DNA from: Thermogemmatispora tikiterensis
GTDB taxonomy: Bacteria > Chloroflexota > Ktedonobacteria > Ktedonobacterales > Ktedonobacteraceae
Reading direction: 5' to 3'
DNA: 64,000 nt
NCBI RefSeq assembly: GCF_003268475.1
Contig: NZ_MCIF01000002.1
Span: 5,400,100-5,464,099 of the forward strand
The notes beneath the pieces were generated by a model. That model was given only the letters and a program-made list of their open reading frames with translations. It was not told where the DNA came from and did no database searches. Of this stretch, positions 7,071 to 15,714 are shown in pieces (position 1 is the stretch's first letter; each line of letters starts with the position of its first letter). A program made the translations under genes and the position numbers.

Positions 7071-9257
7071 ATGGAAGAGAAGGACGTCATCGAGATCGAT
7101 CCCAGGGGAGACTCCGTCAGACAGAAGCGGAGGGAGTCCTGGCTTGTGCTACGCACCTTCGGTTGGTTGACGGTGCAAGGGCCAGAGCAGGCCCCTAGGC
7201 GGGTATGGTCCAGTCGTGTCCTCTCTCAGGGAGAGCAGAGGGGGATTCGTAGAAAGAGCTTAAGCAGCTATCAGCATATTTTTGCGCTGTTGGCTGCCTT
7301 GTTGTGCCAGCCGGAGCGGCTAGCCACACGTGAAGACCTGCAGGAATGGCTCTTTGGAGACTATCCTCCTCGCAAGGCTGCGGCTCGGCTCGATGATACG
7401 GCATCTCGCCTGCGCTGTCTATTAAGGTCTGTAGCGCCAGAAGTCGAACCTGATAGATTGTTTTGGTTAGAGCAGGCTGGTGTAAGCAGGGCCTATCGTA
7501 TAGCTCCCTATCCAACTGTCTGGTTGGATGTCGATGCCTTTTTATGGTATATGGAGCAGGCCAGTCGTTTTGAACGCTTTGGAGAGCAGGGTTTAGCCTT
7601 AGTCTGTTGGGAACGGGCCTTTCAGCTCGGGCGACGGGGTGCCTTCCTGACCGGCTGCTATGCTCCCTGGCTGGAAGCAAGACGTGAACTGCTCGAAGGC
7701 CTCCTTAGCCAGTGCGTTCAGGCACTCGTGCGCTGCTATCTGCATCAGGGGGGAATTGCTCAAGCTGAACTCTATCTTCGCCTCCTCCTGGAAAGGCAGC
7801 CAGAAAATGAAGATGCTTTTAGATTACTCGTGGAATTATTAGGAGAGAGAGGAGCATATCAAGAAATTGAAATAAGTTTTGGCCGTCTGCAGGAAGCGCT
7901 AGGGCGAGTGGGTCGCCGTCCAGAGCCTCAGACCGAAGAGCTTGTGGCTTACCTATGCGCGCGTCCTCTAGTGCGGTGGTTGGCAGTGCCTCATCTTCGG
8001 CTGCAGACCAGCCAGGCACATCAGAGATCAGGCGAATTGCGGACTGGTTGCTCCGTGGGCATTCCCAGTGAGCCATCCACGTGGCGATCCTCCTGTTCAG
8101 CTGTGCCCGCTAGCGTTGAATCTCAGCAACTCCGAGGGGTGAAAGAGGAGAGCCAGGACATGCCTTCATTCGACTATGCCCGACGGGAATTACTTCGTGC
8201 CTTGCATCGCATGGCGGTAGCCCTTGGGGCCGGAGCGGTTGGGACTAGCGAGCTTCTTCAGGCTAGTAAGGAGCTAAGACAGCCTGTTGCCCTCTCAAAA
8301 GCTTCTCTTGATTTGGACCTCTTATCTCTGCTCTTAAACTCTCTAGAAAAGCTTTTGCAGCAGGGAGAGCATCAGTATGTATTGACTGTAACGCAAAGTC
8401 TCTATGAGCGTTGGCTAGCTGCTCCCGACCTGCGCGATGACACGGAAATGGCCTCTTGGGAGTTACGCCTTGGGTTACTCATGGCGTGTGCTCTGGAGTA
8501 TGTACTTTCTTGGTACCAACGCGCTCAACGGCTCATTGACTTCTATGATGAACTCGAGGGACGTTTTCTACGTGTTGGCAATCTCAAGAAGGACAAGGAG
8601 CGTCTTCATGCAGCGCAGTTGCTTGCTCGCCGTGGGAGGCATCAGCGTGTGCTCTGGCATTTTGACGAAGCTGAGCAGGCGTGTCAAGAAGGCCTCCAGT
8701 TGCTTCAGGGGCAGGAGCTGTCTCCCCTCTGGACTCATTTCCTGTGTGAGTATGCTCATCTCGCTGCTACCCGTGGGGATGAGAACTTGTGGCTGCAGCG
8801 GCTAGACGCCGCACGTAGCAGTGTGCTTGCGCTTCCTGGCAGTGAACGCGCCAAAGCGCTCAATCAGATCACCTATATGCAGGGAGAAGGCTACAAGCGC
8901 CTTGCTTTTCATCTGCGAAAACCTCTGGCGTTGGCTCGCCGAGAGCAAGCTGCACGTCTCGCATACCAGCTTTTCCAAGAGTGGAACGGCCTGACCATCG
9001 AACTGCCTGGCTTTGAGTCCCTGGTTATGCAAGTTTCTCGTGCTCAATGTCTCATTCTGCTTGATCCTGCAGCAGCGATCGAGGAGGCCCAGCGCCTGAT
9101 TCTTGTGGTTCAGGATCACTATCCAACCCTCTTGGGAAAGCTATCGCGTCTCATCTGGCTAGCTGAGCAGCGCCTGCAGATGGGCGATGCTGGCTTCCTC
9201 ACTCTCTTGCAAGAGGGGAAAACGATCGCCTACTCAGCAGGCTATCAGTTGCTCTGA
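7071..9257 (+). CDS. Winged-helix plus BTAD (SARP-like) transcriptional regulator with TPR region
   Basis: A 728-residue protein. Residues about 60-150 fit a winged-helix domain of OmpR/SARP type (SSYQHIFALLAALLCQPERLATREDLQEWLF contains the start of it, here split as LLAALLCQPERLATRED). Residues about 150-300 match the bacterial transcriptional activation domain (WLDVDAFLWYMEQA and the TPR-like helices that follow). The C-terminal 350 residues are helical repeats; there is no P-loop ATPase domain. GAGGAGG precedes the ATG at 7071. A cupin gene follows after 24 bases and two methyltransferases after that, so it may be the pathway-specific activator of this small operon. Confidence 0.78.
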   Translation: MEEKDVIEIDPRGDSVRQKRRESWLVLRTFGWLTVQGPEQAPRRVWSSRVLSQGEQRGIRRKSLSSYQHIFALLAALLCQPERLATREDLQEWLFGDYPPRKAAARLDDTASRLRCLLRSVAPEVEPDRLFWLEQAGVSRAYRIAPYPTVWLDVDAFLWYMEQASRFERFGEQGLALVCWERAFQLGRRGAFLTGCYAPWLEARRELLEGLLSQCVQALVRCYLHQGGIAQAELYLRLLLERQPENEDAFRLLVELLGERGAYQEIEISFGRLQEALGRVGRRPEPQTEELVAYLCARPLVRWLAVPHLRLQTSQAHQRSGELRTGCSVGIPSEPSTWRSSCSAVPASVESQQLRGVKEESQDMPSFDYARRELLRALHRMAVALGAGAVGTSELLQASKELRQPVALSKASLDLDLLSLLLNSLEKLLQQGEHQYVLTVTQSLYERWLAAPDLRDDTEMASWELRLGLLMACALEYVLSWYQRAQRLIDFYDELEGRFLRVGNLKKDKERLHAAQLLARRGRHQRVLWHFDEAEQACQEGLQLLQGQELSPLWTHFLCEYAHLAATRGDENLWLQRLDAARSSVLALPGSERAKALNQITYMQGEGYKRLAFHLRKPLALARREQAARLAYQLFQEWNGLTIELPGFESLVMQVSRAQCLILLDPAAAIEEAQRLILVVQDHYPTLLGKLSRLIWLAEQRLQMGDAGFLTLLQEGKTIAYSAGYQLL

Positions 9258-9281
9258 GAGCGTTGTGAGAGGAGAGCAATC

Positions 9282-9668
9282 ATGGCCGATCAGAACCATT
9301 CCTCGTCTGCTCCAAAGCTCCTGCAGCCTCTCATACGGGCGAGGGAGACAGTCCCTCTGGAGCCAACACGTCATGGGGCTCTCAAACGAGTCCTTCTTCA
9401 TCGTGAGGAGGCGCTCTCGACCTTGTGTTTTGTCAATGAGGTAGAGGTTGCTCCCGGCGAGTCGATCCACAGCCACGCCCATGAAACGATGCAAGAGGTG
9501 TTTTATCTACTGGAAGGGGAAGGCCTGATGACGCTTGGTGAGCAGTCACTCACGGTGAGAGAGGGAGACTGTCTACTTGTCCCTCCTCTGCTGCCTCATG
9601 AGATTACGAATGCTGGCTCGCTTCCACTACGCTTTCTCTGCTTTGGCATCGCAGTAGATCAGCCGTAA
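9282..9668 (+). CDS. Small cupin-domain protein
   Basis: A 128-residue single-domain cupin. Motif 1, G-x5-H-x-H-x4-E-x6-G, is complete (around residues 65-86, HSHAHETMQE), and motif 2, G-x5-P-x-x-x2-H-x3-N, is also complete (GDCLLVPPLLPHEITN near residue 100). The two histidines, glutamate and third histidine can bind one metal ion. Such proteins act as small dioxygenases, isomerases or sugar/ligand sensors, so no reaction can be assigned. GAGGAGAG precedes the ATG, 24 bases after the regulator gene, indicating co-transcription. Confidence 0.85.
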   Translation: MADQNHSSSAPKLLQPLIRARETVPLEPTRHGALKRVLLHREEALSTLCFVNEVEVAPGESIHSHAHETMQEVFYLLEGEGLMTLGEQSLTVREGDCLLVPPLLPHEITNAGSLPLRFLCFGIAVDQP

Positions 9669-9766
9669 TGCAATGTCGCGATCTAGCTCGTCACTATCGT
9701 TGTCAGGCAAATTCTAACAGAATAGTTTCCTGCTGCCTAGAAGGGGGTAAACAGAGGAGAACGGAG

Positions 9767-10654
9767 ATGGCGCTTGAAGAGAGGTATCGTAAAGAGCTGG
9801 AGAATAGCCGCAGCACCTATTTGATTGACTCTGAGAATGCCGGCGAATTAGCGCGCCTGATGCTGCAGGATCGCATCCTCACCGCAGGCATGGGCGGCCT
9901 CTTTCCCGAGTTTCCTGAAGGGGCGCCACTGCCCGAAGGGGGGCGCGTCCTCGACCTGGCCTGCGGCCCGGGAGGCTGGGCGTTGGAAGTGGCCTTCGCC
10001 TATCCCAAAGTGAACGTGATCGGCGTCGACATCAGCCAGGCAGTGATCGAATACGCCAACGCGCAAGCCTGGTCGCGCGGGCTGGAGAACGTCCACTTTC
10101 AGGTGATGAACGTCATGCAGCCGCTGGACTTTCCCGATGCCTCCTTCGATTTGATCAATGGGCGGCTGCTCTTTGGCTTCATGCTGCCAGGGACCTGGCC
10201 GAAGCTGCTGGCCGAGTGCCAGCGCCTGCTCAAGCCGGGCGGGGTGATCAGGCTGACGGAAACTGAACTGACGCTGACGACCAGTCCGGCCTTAGAGCGC
10301 TATCAGGCCTTGCTCTGCGATGCACTCAAGAAAGCCGGCCAGAGCTTCTCGGCAGATGGGCGTCATGTTGGTCTCACGCCGGTGCTGCCTAAATTGGTGA
10401 GGCAGGCGGGCTTTGCCAACGTGCGCCTGCGTGCCAGTGCCGTCGAGTGGTCGATGGGTACCGAAGCCCATTATCCGGTCTTCAAGGACTGGCTGATGGG
10501 CTTAGAACTTATGAGGCCCTTTGTGATGAAGATGGAGGGCCTCGATAAGAGCGAGTTAGAGCGCCTGGAGCAGCAGGCAGTGGCGGAGATGCAGCAAGAG
10601 GAGTTCTGCGGGCTGTACTCGCTGCTGACGGTCTGGGGATACAAGCCTCAGTAG
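9767..10654 (+). CDS. Class I SAM-dependent methyltransferase, copy 1
   Basis: 295 residues. The ATG at 9767 is chosen because GAGGAG (9754-9759) precedes it; an in-frame start at 9668 overlaps the cupin stop and lacks a site. Motif I is LDLACGPGG, acidic post-I is GVDIS, and motif IV-like NVMQPLDFPDASFDLI is followed by LLKPGGVIRLTE, all standard for the Methyltransf_25/11 fold. Its substrate is unknown. It is the first of two tandem copies; the second starts 30 bases downstream and shares a 125-bp block of identical DNA. Likely co-transcribed with the regulator and cupin. Confidence 0.88.
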   Translation: MALEERYRKELENSRSTYLIDSENAGELARLMLQDRILTAGMGGLFPEFPEGAPLPEGGRVLDLACGPGGWALEVAFAYPKVNVIGVDISQAVIEYANAQAWSRGLENVHFQVMNVMQPLDFPDASFDLINGRLLFGFMLPGTWPKLLAECQRLLKPGGVIRLTETELTLTTSPALERYQALLCDALKKAGQSFSADGRHVGLTPVLPKLVRQAGFANVRLRASAVEWSMGTEAHYPVFKDWLMGLELMRPFVMKMEGLDKSELERLEQQAVAEMQQEEFCGLYSLLTVWGYKPQ

Positions 10655-10684
10655 AGCGAAGCAACAAAGGAGGAGAGAGAAGAG

Positions 10685-11569
10685 ATGGACCCTGCAGGGG
10701 ATGGTCAAGAGAGAGCGCGCAGTCAGAATACCTATGTGCTCAATTCCGAGGACGAAGCAGAATTAGCGCGATTGATGCATCAGGACCAGATGCTTAATCG
10801 GCATATGGGGGGCCTCCTCCCCGAGTTTCCCGCAGGGCCACCTCTCCCAGAAGGGGGGCGCGTCCTCGACCTGGCCTGCGGCCCGGGAGGCTGGGCCTTA
10901 GAACTCGCTTTTGCCTATCCCAGGGTCCACGTCTTTGGCGTGGACATCAGCCAGAGTATCATCGAATACGCCAACGCGCAAGCCTGGTCGCGCGGGCTGG
11001 AGAACGTCCACTTTCAGGTGATGAACGTCATGCAGCCGCTGGACTTTCCCGATGCCTCCTTCGATTTGATCAATGGGCGGCTGCTGTTGGGCTTCATGTT
11101 GCCGCAGGCCTGGCCGAAGCTGCTGGCCGAGTGCCGACGCCTGCTCAAGCCGGGTGGGGTGATCAGACTGACGGAGGCAGAGCTACCGCTGACCACCAGC
11201 CCGGCCCTGGAGCGCTTGCATGCCCTCTTTGCCGAGGCGCTCAAGAAGGCGGGCCAGAGCTTCTCAGCGGACGGGCGCCATGTCGGGATCACGCCGGTCT
11301 TGCCTGAATTGGTGAGGCAGGCGGGCTTTGAGGAGGTGAGGCTGCGGGCCAGCGCAGTCGAGTGGTCGATGGGTACCGATGCTTACTATGCTGTCTTCAA
11401 GGATTACCTGATGCTCCTGGAGCTGAGCCAGCCATTTTTGCTCAAGATGGGGATGGCCACTCAGGAGGAGCTGAAGAGGCTTGTGCAGCAGGCGCTTGCA
11501 GAGATGCAGCAAGACAAGTTCTGTGCCCTGTACTCGCTGCTGACGGTCTGGGGATACAAGCCTCAGTAG
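10685..11569 (+). CDS. Class I SAM-dependent methyltransferase, copy 2 (tandem paralogue)
   Basis: 294 residues with the same motifs as copy 1 (LDLACGPGG, GVDIS, NVMQPLDFPDASFDL, LLKPGGVIRLTEAE). The two proteins differ mostly at the N-terminus and in scattered positions, while the central SAM-binding core is nearly identical, and bases 10961-11085 equal 10046-10170 exactly. AGGAGAG precedes the ATG. Two copies could methylate related positions of one substrate or form a heterodimer; both are inferences. Confidence 0.88.
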   Translation: MDPAGDGQERARSQNTYVLNSEDEAELARLMHQDQMLNRHMGGLLPEFPAGPPLPEGGRVLDLACGPGGWALELAFAYPRVHVFGVDISQSIIEYANAQAWSRGLENVHFQVMNVMQPLDFPDASFDLINGRLLLGFMLPQAWPKLLAECRRLLKPGGVIRLTEAELPLTTSPALERLHALFAEALKKAGQSFSADGRHVGITPVLPELVRQAGFEEVRLRASAVEWSMGTDAYYAVFKDYLMLLELSQPFLLKMGMATQEELKRLVQQALAEMQQDKFCALYSLLTVWGYKPQ

Positions 11570-11656
11570 GGAACATCCAGGTCAGCGCCAGACTCGCCCG
11601 TGGAAGCTGGCCACCTTTCTCTCAAAAAGTCAGTCATCTCAAAAGCGAGCCGTATG

Positions 11657-11696
11657 AGCAAGGAGGAAAAGCGCTGCGGGTGCTTTCCTCCTTGCT
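11657..11696. terminator. Strong hairpin between convergent genes
   Basis: AGCAAGGAGGAAA (11657-11669) pairs perfectly with TTTCCTCCTTGCT (11684-11696), 13 bp, with a further AGC/GCT inside. There is no T-tract on either side. Placed between convergent genes it probably ends transcription from both. Confidence 0.5.
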
Positions 11697-11705
11697 GGCA
11701 CGGAC

Positions 11706-12032
11706 TCAGAAGCTGGTATGGCCACCGAAGTGACCACCGGCACCTCCACCGAAGTGGCTGCCGGTGTGGCTGCTATGGTGAGAACCCGACGAATGTGATG
11801 GCAGCGATGTCTCTGGATGCGGCGCATGGCGATGGTGGCTATGCACACTGCCACTGACCGGCTGACCATTCGCTCCGTCGGTCGCATCCGCATCAAAATC
11901 GCTGCCGTCTGCGCCTGCGGCAGTCGCCTCAGTTGCCGGCTGTTGTCTCCGCTGGCGCCAGATCTGCACACTTATCCACAGGCTCAACCCCAGGTAGAGC
12001 GCGACGAGCACAAGAATCACCAGGACAATCAT
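11706..12032 (-). CDS. Small membrane protein with His/Gly/Ser-rich tail
   Basis: 108 residues. The ATG at 12032 is preferred over 12065 because GGAG lies about 10 bases upstream and the protein then begins directly with a membrane helix (MIVLVILVLVALYLGLSLW, residues 1-24). An arginine patch WRQRR follows, giving an inside tail under the positive-inside rule. Residues 60-108 are rich in His, Gly and Ser, with runs such as HSHHRH and HSSGSHHSSHTGSHFGGG. Such a tail could bind Zn, Ni or Cu. No family is recognised; the composition could also mark a disordered linker. Confidence 0.6.
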   Translation of the reverse strand: MIVLVILVLVALYLGLSLWISVQIWRQRRQQPATEATAAGADGSDFDADATDGANGQPVSGSVHSHHRHAPHPETSLPSHSSGSHHSSHTGSHFGGGAGGHFGGHTSF

Positions 12033-12229
12033 CTGTTTCGCCGCTCCTTTCCGCTCGCAGAGCAACAGTCACACTACTGCCATCCGTAGCAAAACAATAC
12101 CGCTCACTTTCTAAGAAACGCATCGTCCTTCAAAAGTTCCAAGAGTTCCCAAGAGCAGTACCGAAGCGGGGGCGGATCGCGACCTGTGGCCCGGAAGGCC
12201 TGACTGGAGTAGCCGACCTTCTCCCCCTA

Positions 12230-12238
12230 TGCTATCAT
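12230..12238 (+). promoter_or_regulatory. Extended -10 of the aminopeptidase gene
   Basis: TGC-TATCAT, about 55 bases before the ATG at 12293. Confidence 0.5.
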
Positions 12239-12292
12239 CATCTGTCAGAAACCAGACTTGCTGGTGCGGAGAAAAGAAAAGAGGAAAGTCAC

Positions 12293-13396
12293 ATGTATGA
12301 CATTCGACTGGCCCGCTGGGCGCGCACCCTGGTCGACTACTGCCTCCAGGTTCGGCCAGGCCAGCTTGTCGCCATCCAATCCACGCCCCTGGCCGCGCCC
12401 CTGATCGAGAACGTCTATCGCGAACTCCTGCGTACCGGGGCCTATCCTCTGCCCCTGCTCAACCTGGATAGCCTGGAAGAACTGCTTCTGAGGGAGGGCA
12501 ACGACGACCAGCTGCAACACACCCCCTTGCTCCTCGAAGGCTTCGCCGAACGCATCGCGGCCCGTCTGGGGATCGAAGCCGAAAGCAACACCAGCGCGCT
12601 TACCACCCTCGACCCGGCCCGCCTGGCCAGGCGGCGCAAAGCCCAGGGAGCCATCAGAAACCGCCTGCAGCAGCGCGAGCAGGAGGGCAGCTATCGCTGG
12701 TGTCTGACCCTCTATCCGACCGTCGCCTATGCCCAGGATGCCGGCCTCTCCCTGAGCGAATTCGAAGAATTTGTCTTCGAAGCCTGCTTTCTCAACGATC
12801 CTGATCCTGCCGCCCGCTGGCGGGACCTCTCTCAGCGGCAGCAGCGTCTCGTCGCCTGGCTTGAAGGGAAGCAGCGCATTCGCGTCCTCAGCGAAGGCAC
12901 CGACCTCACCCTCTCTATTGTTGGGCGGCGCTTCATCAATAGCGACGGGCGGCGCAACTTTCCCAGCGGCGAAATCTTCACCAGTCCCGTCGAAGAGAGC
13001 CTCGAAGGCACCATCACCTTCGACCTGCCCAGTGCCGTCGACGGGCGCCTCGTAGACGGCGTTCGCCTGGCCTTCGCCGGCGGCAAAGTGGTCGAGGCCA
13101 GTGCCCGCCAGGGCCAGGACTACCTGCTGCGCATGCTCGACATCGACAGTGGCGCCCGCATCGCCGGAGAATTTGCCTTTGGCAACAACTGGAACATTCA
13201 GCGCAGCACGCGCAACATCCTCTTCGACGAAAAAATCGGTGGCACCATCCACCTTGCCCTGGGGGCCAGCTATCCCGAAGCGGGGGGACAGAACCGCTCG
13301 GCCCTGCACTGGGACATGATTTGCGACCTGCGCAAGGGCGGCGAAGTCTGGGTAGACGACACCCTCTTCCTCAAAGATGGGCGCATCCTCATCTAA
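12293..13396 (+). CDS. M29-family aminopeptidase (AmpS/aminopeptidase T type)
   Basis: 367 residues, the usual length of M29 metallo-aminopeptidases, which remove N-terminal residues from peptides in the cytoplasm using two metal ions. The expected ligands appear in order: E227 (PSGEIFTSP), E293 (AGEFAFGNN), H320 (GGTIHLALG), Y327 (GASYPEA), H339 and D341 (ALHWDMICDL). GAGGAAAG precedes the ATG at 12293; the frame is open much further upstream but without conserved content. The family was first described in thermophiles, in line with the rest of the window. Confidence 0.9.
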   Translation: MYDIRLARWARTLVDYCLQVRPGQLVAIQSTPLAAPLIENVYRELLRTGAYPLPLLNLDSLEELLLREGNDDQLQHTPLLLEGFAERIAARLGIEAESNTSALTTLDPARLARRRKAQGAIRNRLQQREQEGSYRWCLTLYPTVAYAQDAGLSLSEFEEFVFEACFLNDPDPAARWRDLSQRQQRLVAWLEGKQRIRVLSEGTDLTLSIVGRRFINSDGRRNFPSGEIFTSPVEESLEGTITFDLPSAVDGRLVDGVRLAFAGGKVVEASARQGQDYLLRMLDIDSGARIAGEFAFGNNWNIQRSTRNILFDEKIGGTIHLALGASYPEAGGQNRSALHWDMICDLRKGGEVWVDDTLFLKDGRILI

Positions 13397-13525
13397 AGCC
13401 GGAGCAGCTCATTGCAGACCCACCAACAGCAAAAGGCGCGTCGGCTGATTGCTCTTGCTCTTATTGAGAAGGGCAGTCAGGCCAACGCGCCTCAAGCAGC
13501 TCCAGGGGCTTTTTCTGCGCGAGAC

Positions 13526-14509
13526 TCAGGCCGAGCGAGCCTGAGCCTTCTGCCAATAGGGAGAAAGCTTCAGCATCTGGCGGCGCACCACCGGGCGCAG
13601 CAGCGGCATCAGCGCCCGCACCGGAGCCGGCGGAGCCGCATACTTCGCCACATCCTGAATAATCTCCTCGAAGGAATGGCGCTGATAGCGCAGCACCCGC
13701 TGACTCTCGCTGGTATCCAGCCAGTCTGTGCAGTACGGCTCGTGGCCGAAGGCCTCCTCCGGCAGCGAACCGATCCCCATCACCTCCAGCATGCGGTTCA
13801 AATAATCGCGATAGCGCACCTGGCAGGATGGTCCACCGCCGATCAGCCAGATCTTCCCCCAGACCTCGTCACTGCTCACCGCATTGGCCACCGCCAGCCC
13901 GGCGTCGAATGTATGCAGCATCTCCAGGCGCGTCTCCAGTGGAATGCGGAACATAATCGGATGGATCGGCCTCGGCCCCAGGGGAGGGACATCAGCGAAG
14001 CGGAAGATCGTCCAGGTCAGGCCGGACTGTTTCAGCATCGCCTCCCCTTCCAGCTTATGGCGCGTATAATCGTCGGTAGCCTGGACCGGATCGGTCACCT
14101 TGCGCGGCGGCGGCTGATCCTGCGTGTAGCCGAACACATCCAGACTTGAACCGAAGAGGAAACGTGGAGGTCGGGGCTGCTGCCGTGCCACCTCAATCGC
14201 ATTGCGCGTCCCCTCCACATTCACCTCATAAGCCAGCTCTAGCTTCTCATAGATGTCTGGCGGCAGAATGGCAGCCAGATGAACCACCACCTCCTGATCG
14301 CGCACCGCCTCGGCCAGCACCTCGCGCTGGCGAATATCGCCCCATTGCACCGTCACCCGCTCACCCGCCTCACGGCTAATCTGCGACGCCTTTTGCTCAT
14401 TAGGCTTCGTTCGCAGGTCGAGACAACGGACCGTATGGCCCTGGCGCAGCAGCTCCTGCACCGTACTAAAGCCGATATTGCCAAAAGCGCCCGTCACGAG
14501 GACTCGCAT
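13526..14509 (-). CDS. NAD-dependent epimerase/dehydratase (extended SDR)
   Basis: 327 residues with the N-terminal NAD-binding motif GAFGNIG (residues 7-13, GxxGxxG), the DIR and HLAAI segments, and the catalytic YxxxK as YTRHK near 152. It belongs to the nucleotide-sugar epimerase/reductase-like extended short-chain dehydrogenases; the substrate cannot be told. GGAAGGAG lies upstream of the ATG at 14509. It is a single gene, separated by about 140 bases from the next minus-strand gene. Confidence 0.85.
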   Translation of the reverse strand: MRVLVTGAFGNIGFSTVQELLRQGHTVRCLDLRTKPNEQKASQISREAGERVTVQWGDIRQREVLAEAVRDQEVVVHLAAILPPDIYEKLELAYEVNVEGTRNAIEVARQQPRPPRFLFGSSLDVFGYTQDQPPPRKVTDPVQATDDYTRHKLEGEAMLKQSGLTWTIFRFADVPPLGPRPIHPIMFRIPLETRLEMLHTFDAGLAVANAVSSDEVWGKIWLIGGGPSCQVRYRDYLNRMLEVMGIGSLPEEAFGHEPYCTDWLDTSESQRVLRYQRHSFEEIIQDVAKYAAPPAPVRALMPLLRPVVRRQMLKLSPYWQKAQARSA

Positions 14510-14650
14510 ACAGGTAAACGCTCCTTCCAGATAGCAAGCTCCAAATAGCAGGTTCCAGGAATCGCAACGCGCCGCGGCGGGCCGACAGCGGCCAGGCGCA
14601 GGCGCGCAGAATAATGAGAGAGCGAAGCAGGGCGAGCCAGCGCCGTTGGC

Positions 14651-15673
14651 TCACTGCAGAGACGACGTACGGCCCGTCCGGCTGGCCTTCTCACTCAGGT
14701 ACTGAATTTCTGGCAAAATAGGATCGAGGGGGGTACCCGTTGGCTGCGTAAAGACCGCTGGCGTCTGCTGCAGGCGGCAGCGCTGCAAATAACGCACCAA
14801 CTGATGCGCCAGCGTATACGTCTGCTCCAGCAAATCGGAATTGCGCTTCCACTGCTGGGCATGGTTCAACAAATTATTGAGCGGCACCGCGATCTGCCAG
14901 AGCACCCCCTCCTGTCCCGTAGGCACGCGGGCATCGAGATTGCCATTGGCCACCGCCGCATGGACCTGAGCAATCTGGGCGATGCCCTCCTCAAGCTGGC
15001 GCTGCTCCTGAGCGCGCTGGCGCTGATACTCGGCGATCTCCTTTTGCAGCGCGATAATCTCTTCCGCCCGATCGGCACGGCGAATGGTCGCGATCAGATA
15101 GCGCATAATCACATAGGTGATGATTCCCACGATCAATTGCAGAGCAATCGGCAGAGCGATCATAATTGAGCCGTAGCCCAGGCGCAGCCAGCGATCGTAC
15201 TCGGGCGTATGTTGCTGGAAGAGCGTCAGACCGACGATGACGGCGCTGTTCAAGAAGCTGGTCAGCAGAGCGGCCACCGGGGGAAGCAGAGCGCCGGCCA
15301 GCACCACCGGGATGACCAGGGCGCTGAAGATCCCCACGTAGACCGGATCGAGGGGGTTCGTAATCAGGTTCCCCACCGAGTTGATCATCGAATTCAGCAC
15401 CAGCAAGGAGGCGGCGGTAATAGTGAAGCCCCAGCGGTTCAGCAGAGGGGAGGCCAAAGCGCAGAAGCAGGCCACGCCCTCGATCCAGGGAGCGATTGGA
15501 TTCAGCGAAGTCAGCGCTCCATAGATAAAAGCCAGCAGGCCGAGCGGCGCGATCACCAGGGCGAAGGTACTGGTCAGGCGTGCGTAGCGAGCGCGTTCAC
15601 GCTCAGCCGGCGTTGTTTCCGGGAGATGCCTGGGGAGCGTCAGGCGGAACCACCAGGCCAACAGGGATTTCAT
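14651..15673 (-). CDS. Membrane protein with six helices, coiled coil and HAMP-like segment
   Basis: 340 residues. The ATG at 15673 is chosen over 15685 because GGAGG lies six bases before it. About six hydrophobic helices span residues 35-200 (for example LVIAPLGLLAFIYGA and ALQLIVGIITYVIM). A charged coiled coil follows (about 205-245, EEIIALQKEIAEYQRQRAQEQ), then a segment resembling a HAMP linker (VHAAVANGNLDARVP, then PLNNLLNHA) at about 250-285. No kinase or cyclase domain follows. It looks like a sensor whose output partner is separate, perhaps the gene 42 bases upstream (15715-16299). Confidence 0.6.
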   Translation of the reverse strand: MKSLLAWWFRLTLPRHLPETTPAERERARYARLTSTFALVIAPLGLLAFIYGALTSLNPIAPWIEGVACFCALASPLLNRWGFTITAASLLVLNSMINSVGNLITNPLDPVYVGIFSALVIPVVLAGALLPPVAALLTSFLNSAVIVGLTLFQQHTPEYDRWLRLGYGSIMIALPIALQLIVGIITYVIMRYLIATIRRADRAEEIIALQKEIAEYQRQRAQEQRQLEEGIAQIAQVHAAVANGNLDARVPTGQEGVLWQIAVPLNNLLNHAQQWKRNSDLLEQTYTLAHQLVRYLQRCRLQQTPAVFTQPTGTPLDPILPEIQYLSEKASRTGRTSSLQ

Positions 15674-15714
15674 ACCATCCTCCATCGTAGCGAAGCTGCA
15701 GCGTTGAGCTTGAG

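Noticed and set aside
12245..13309. 354-codon minus-strand frame opposite the aminopeptidase
   Set aside because: Antisense of a gene with intact catalytic residues; no ribosome-binding site or family.
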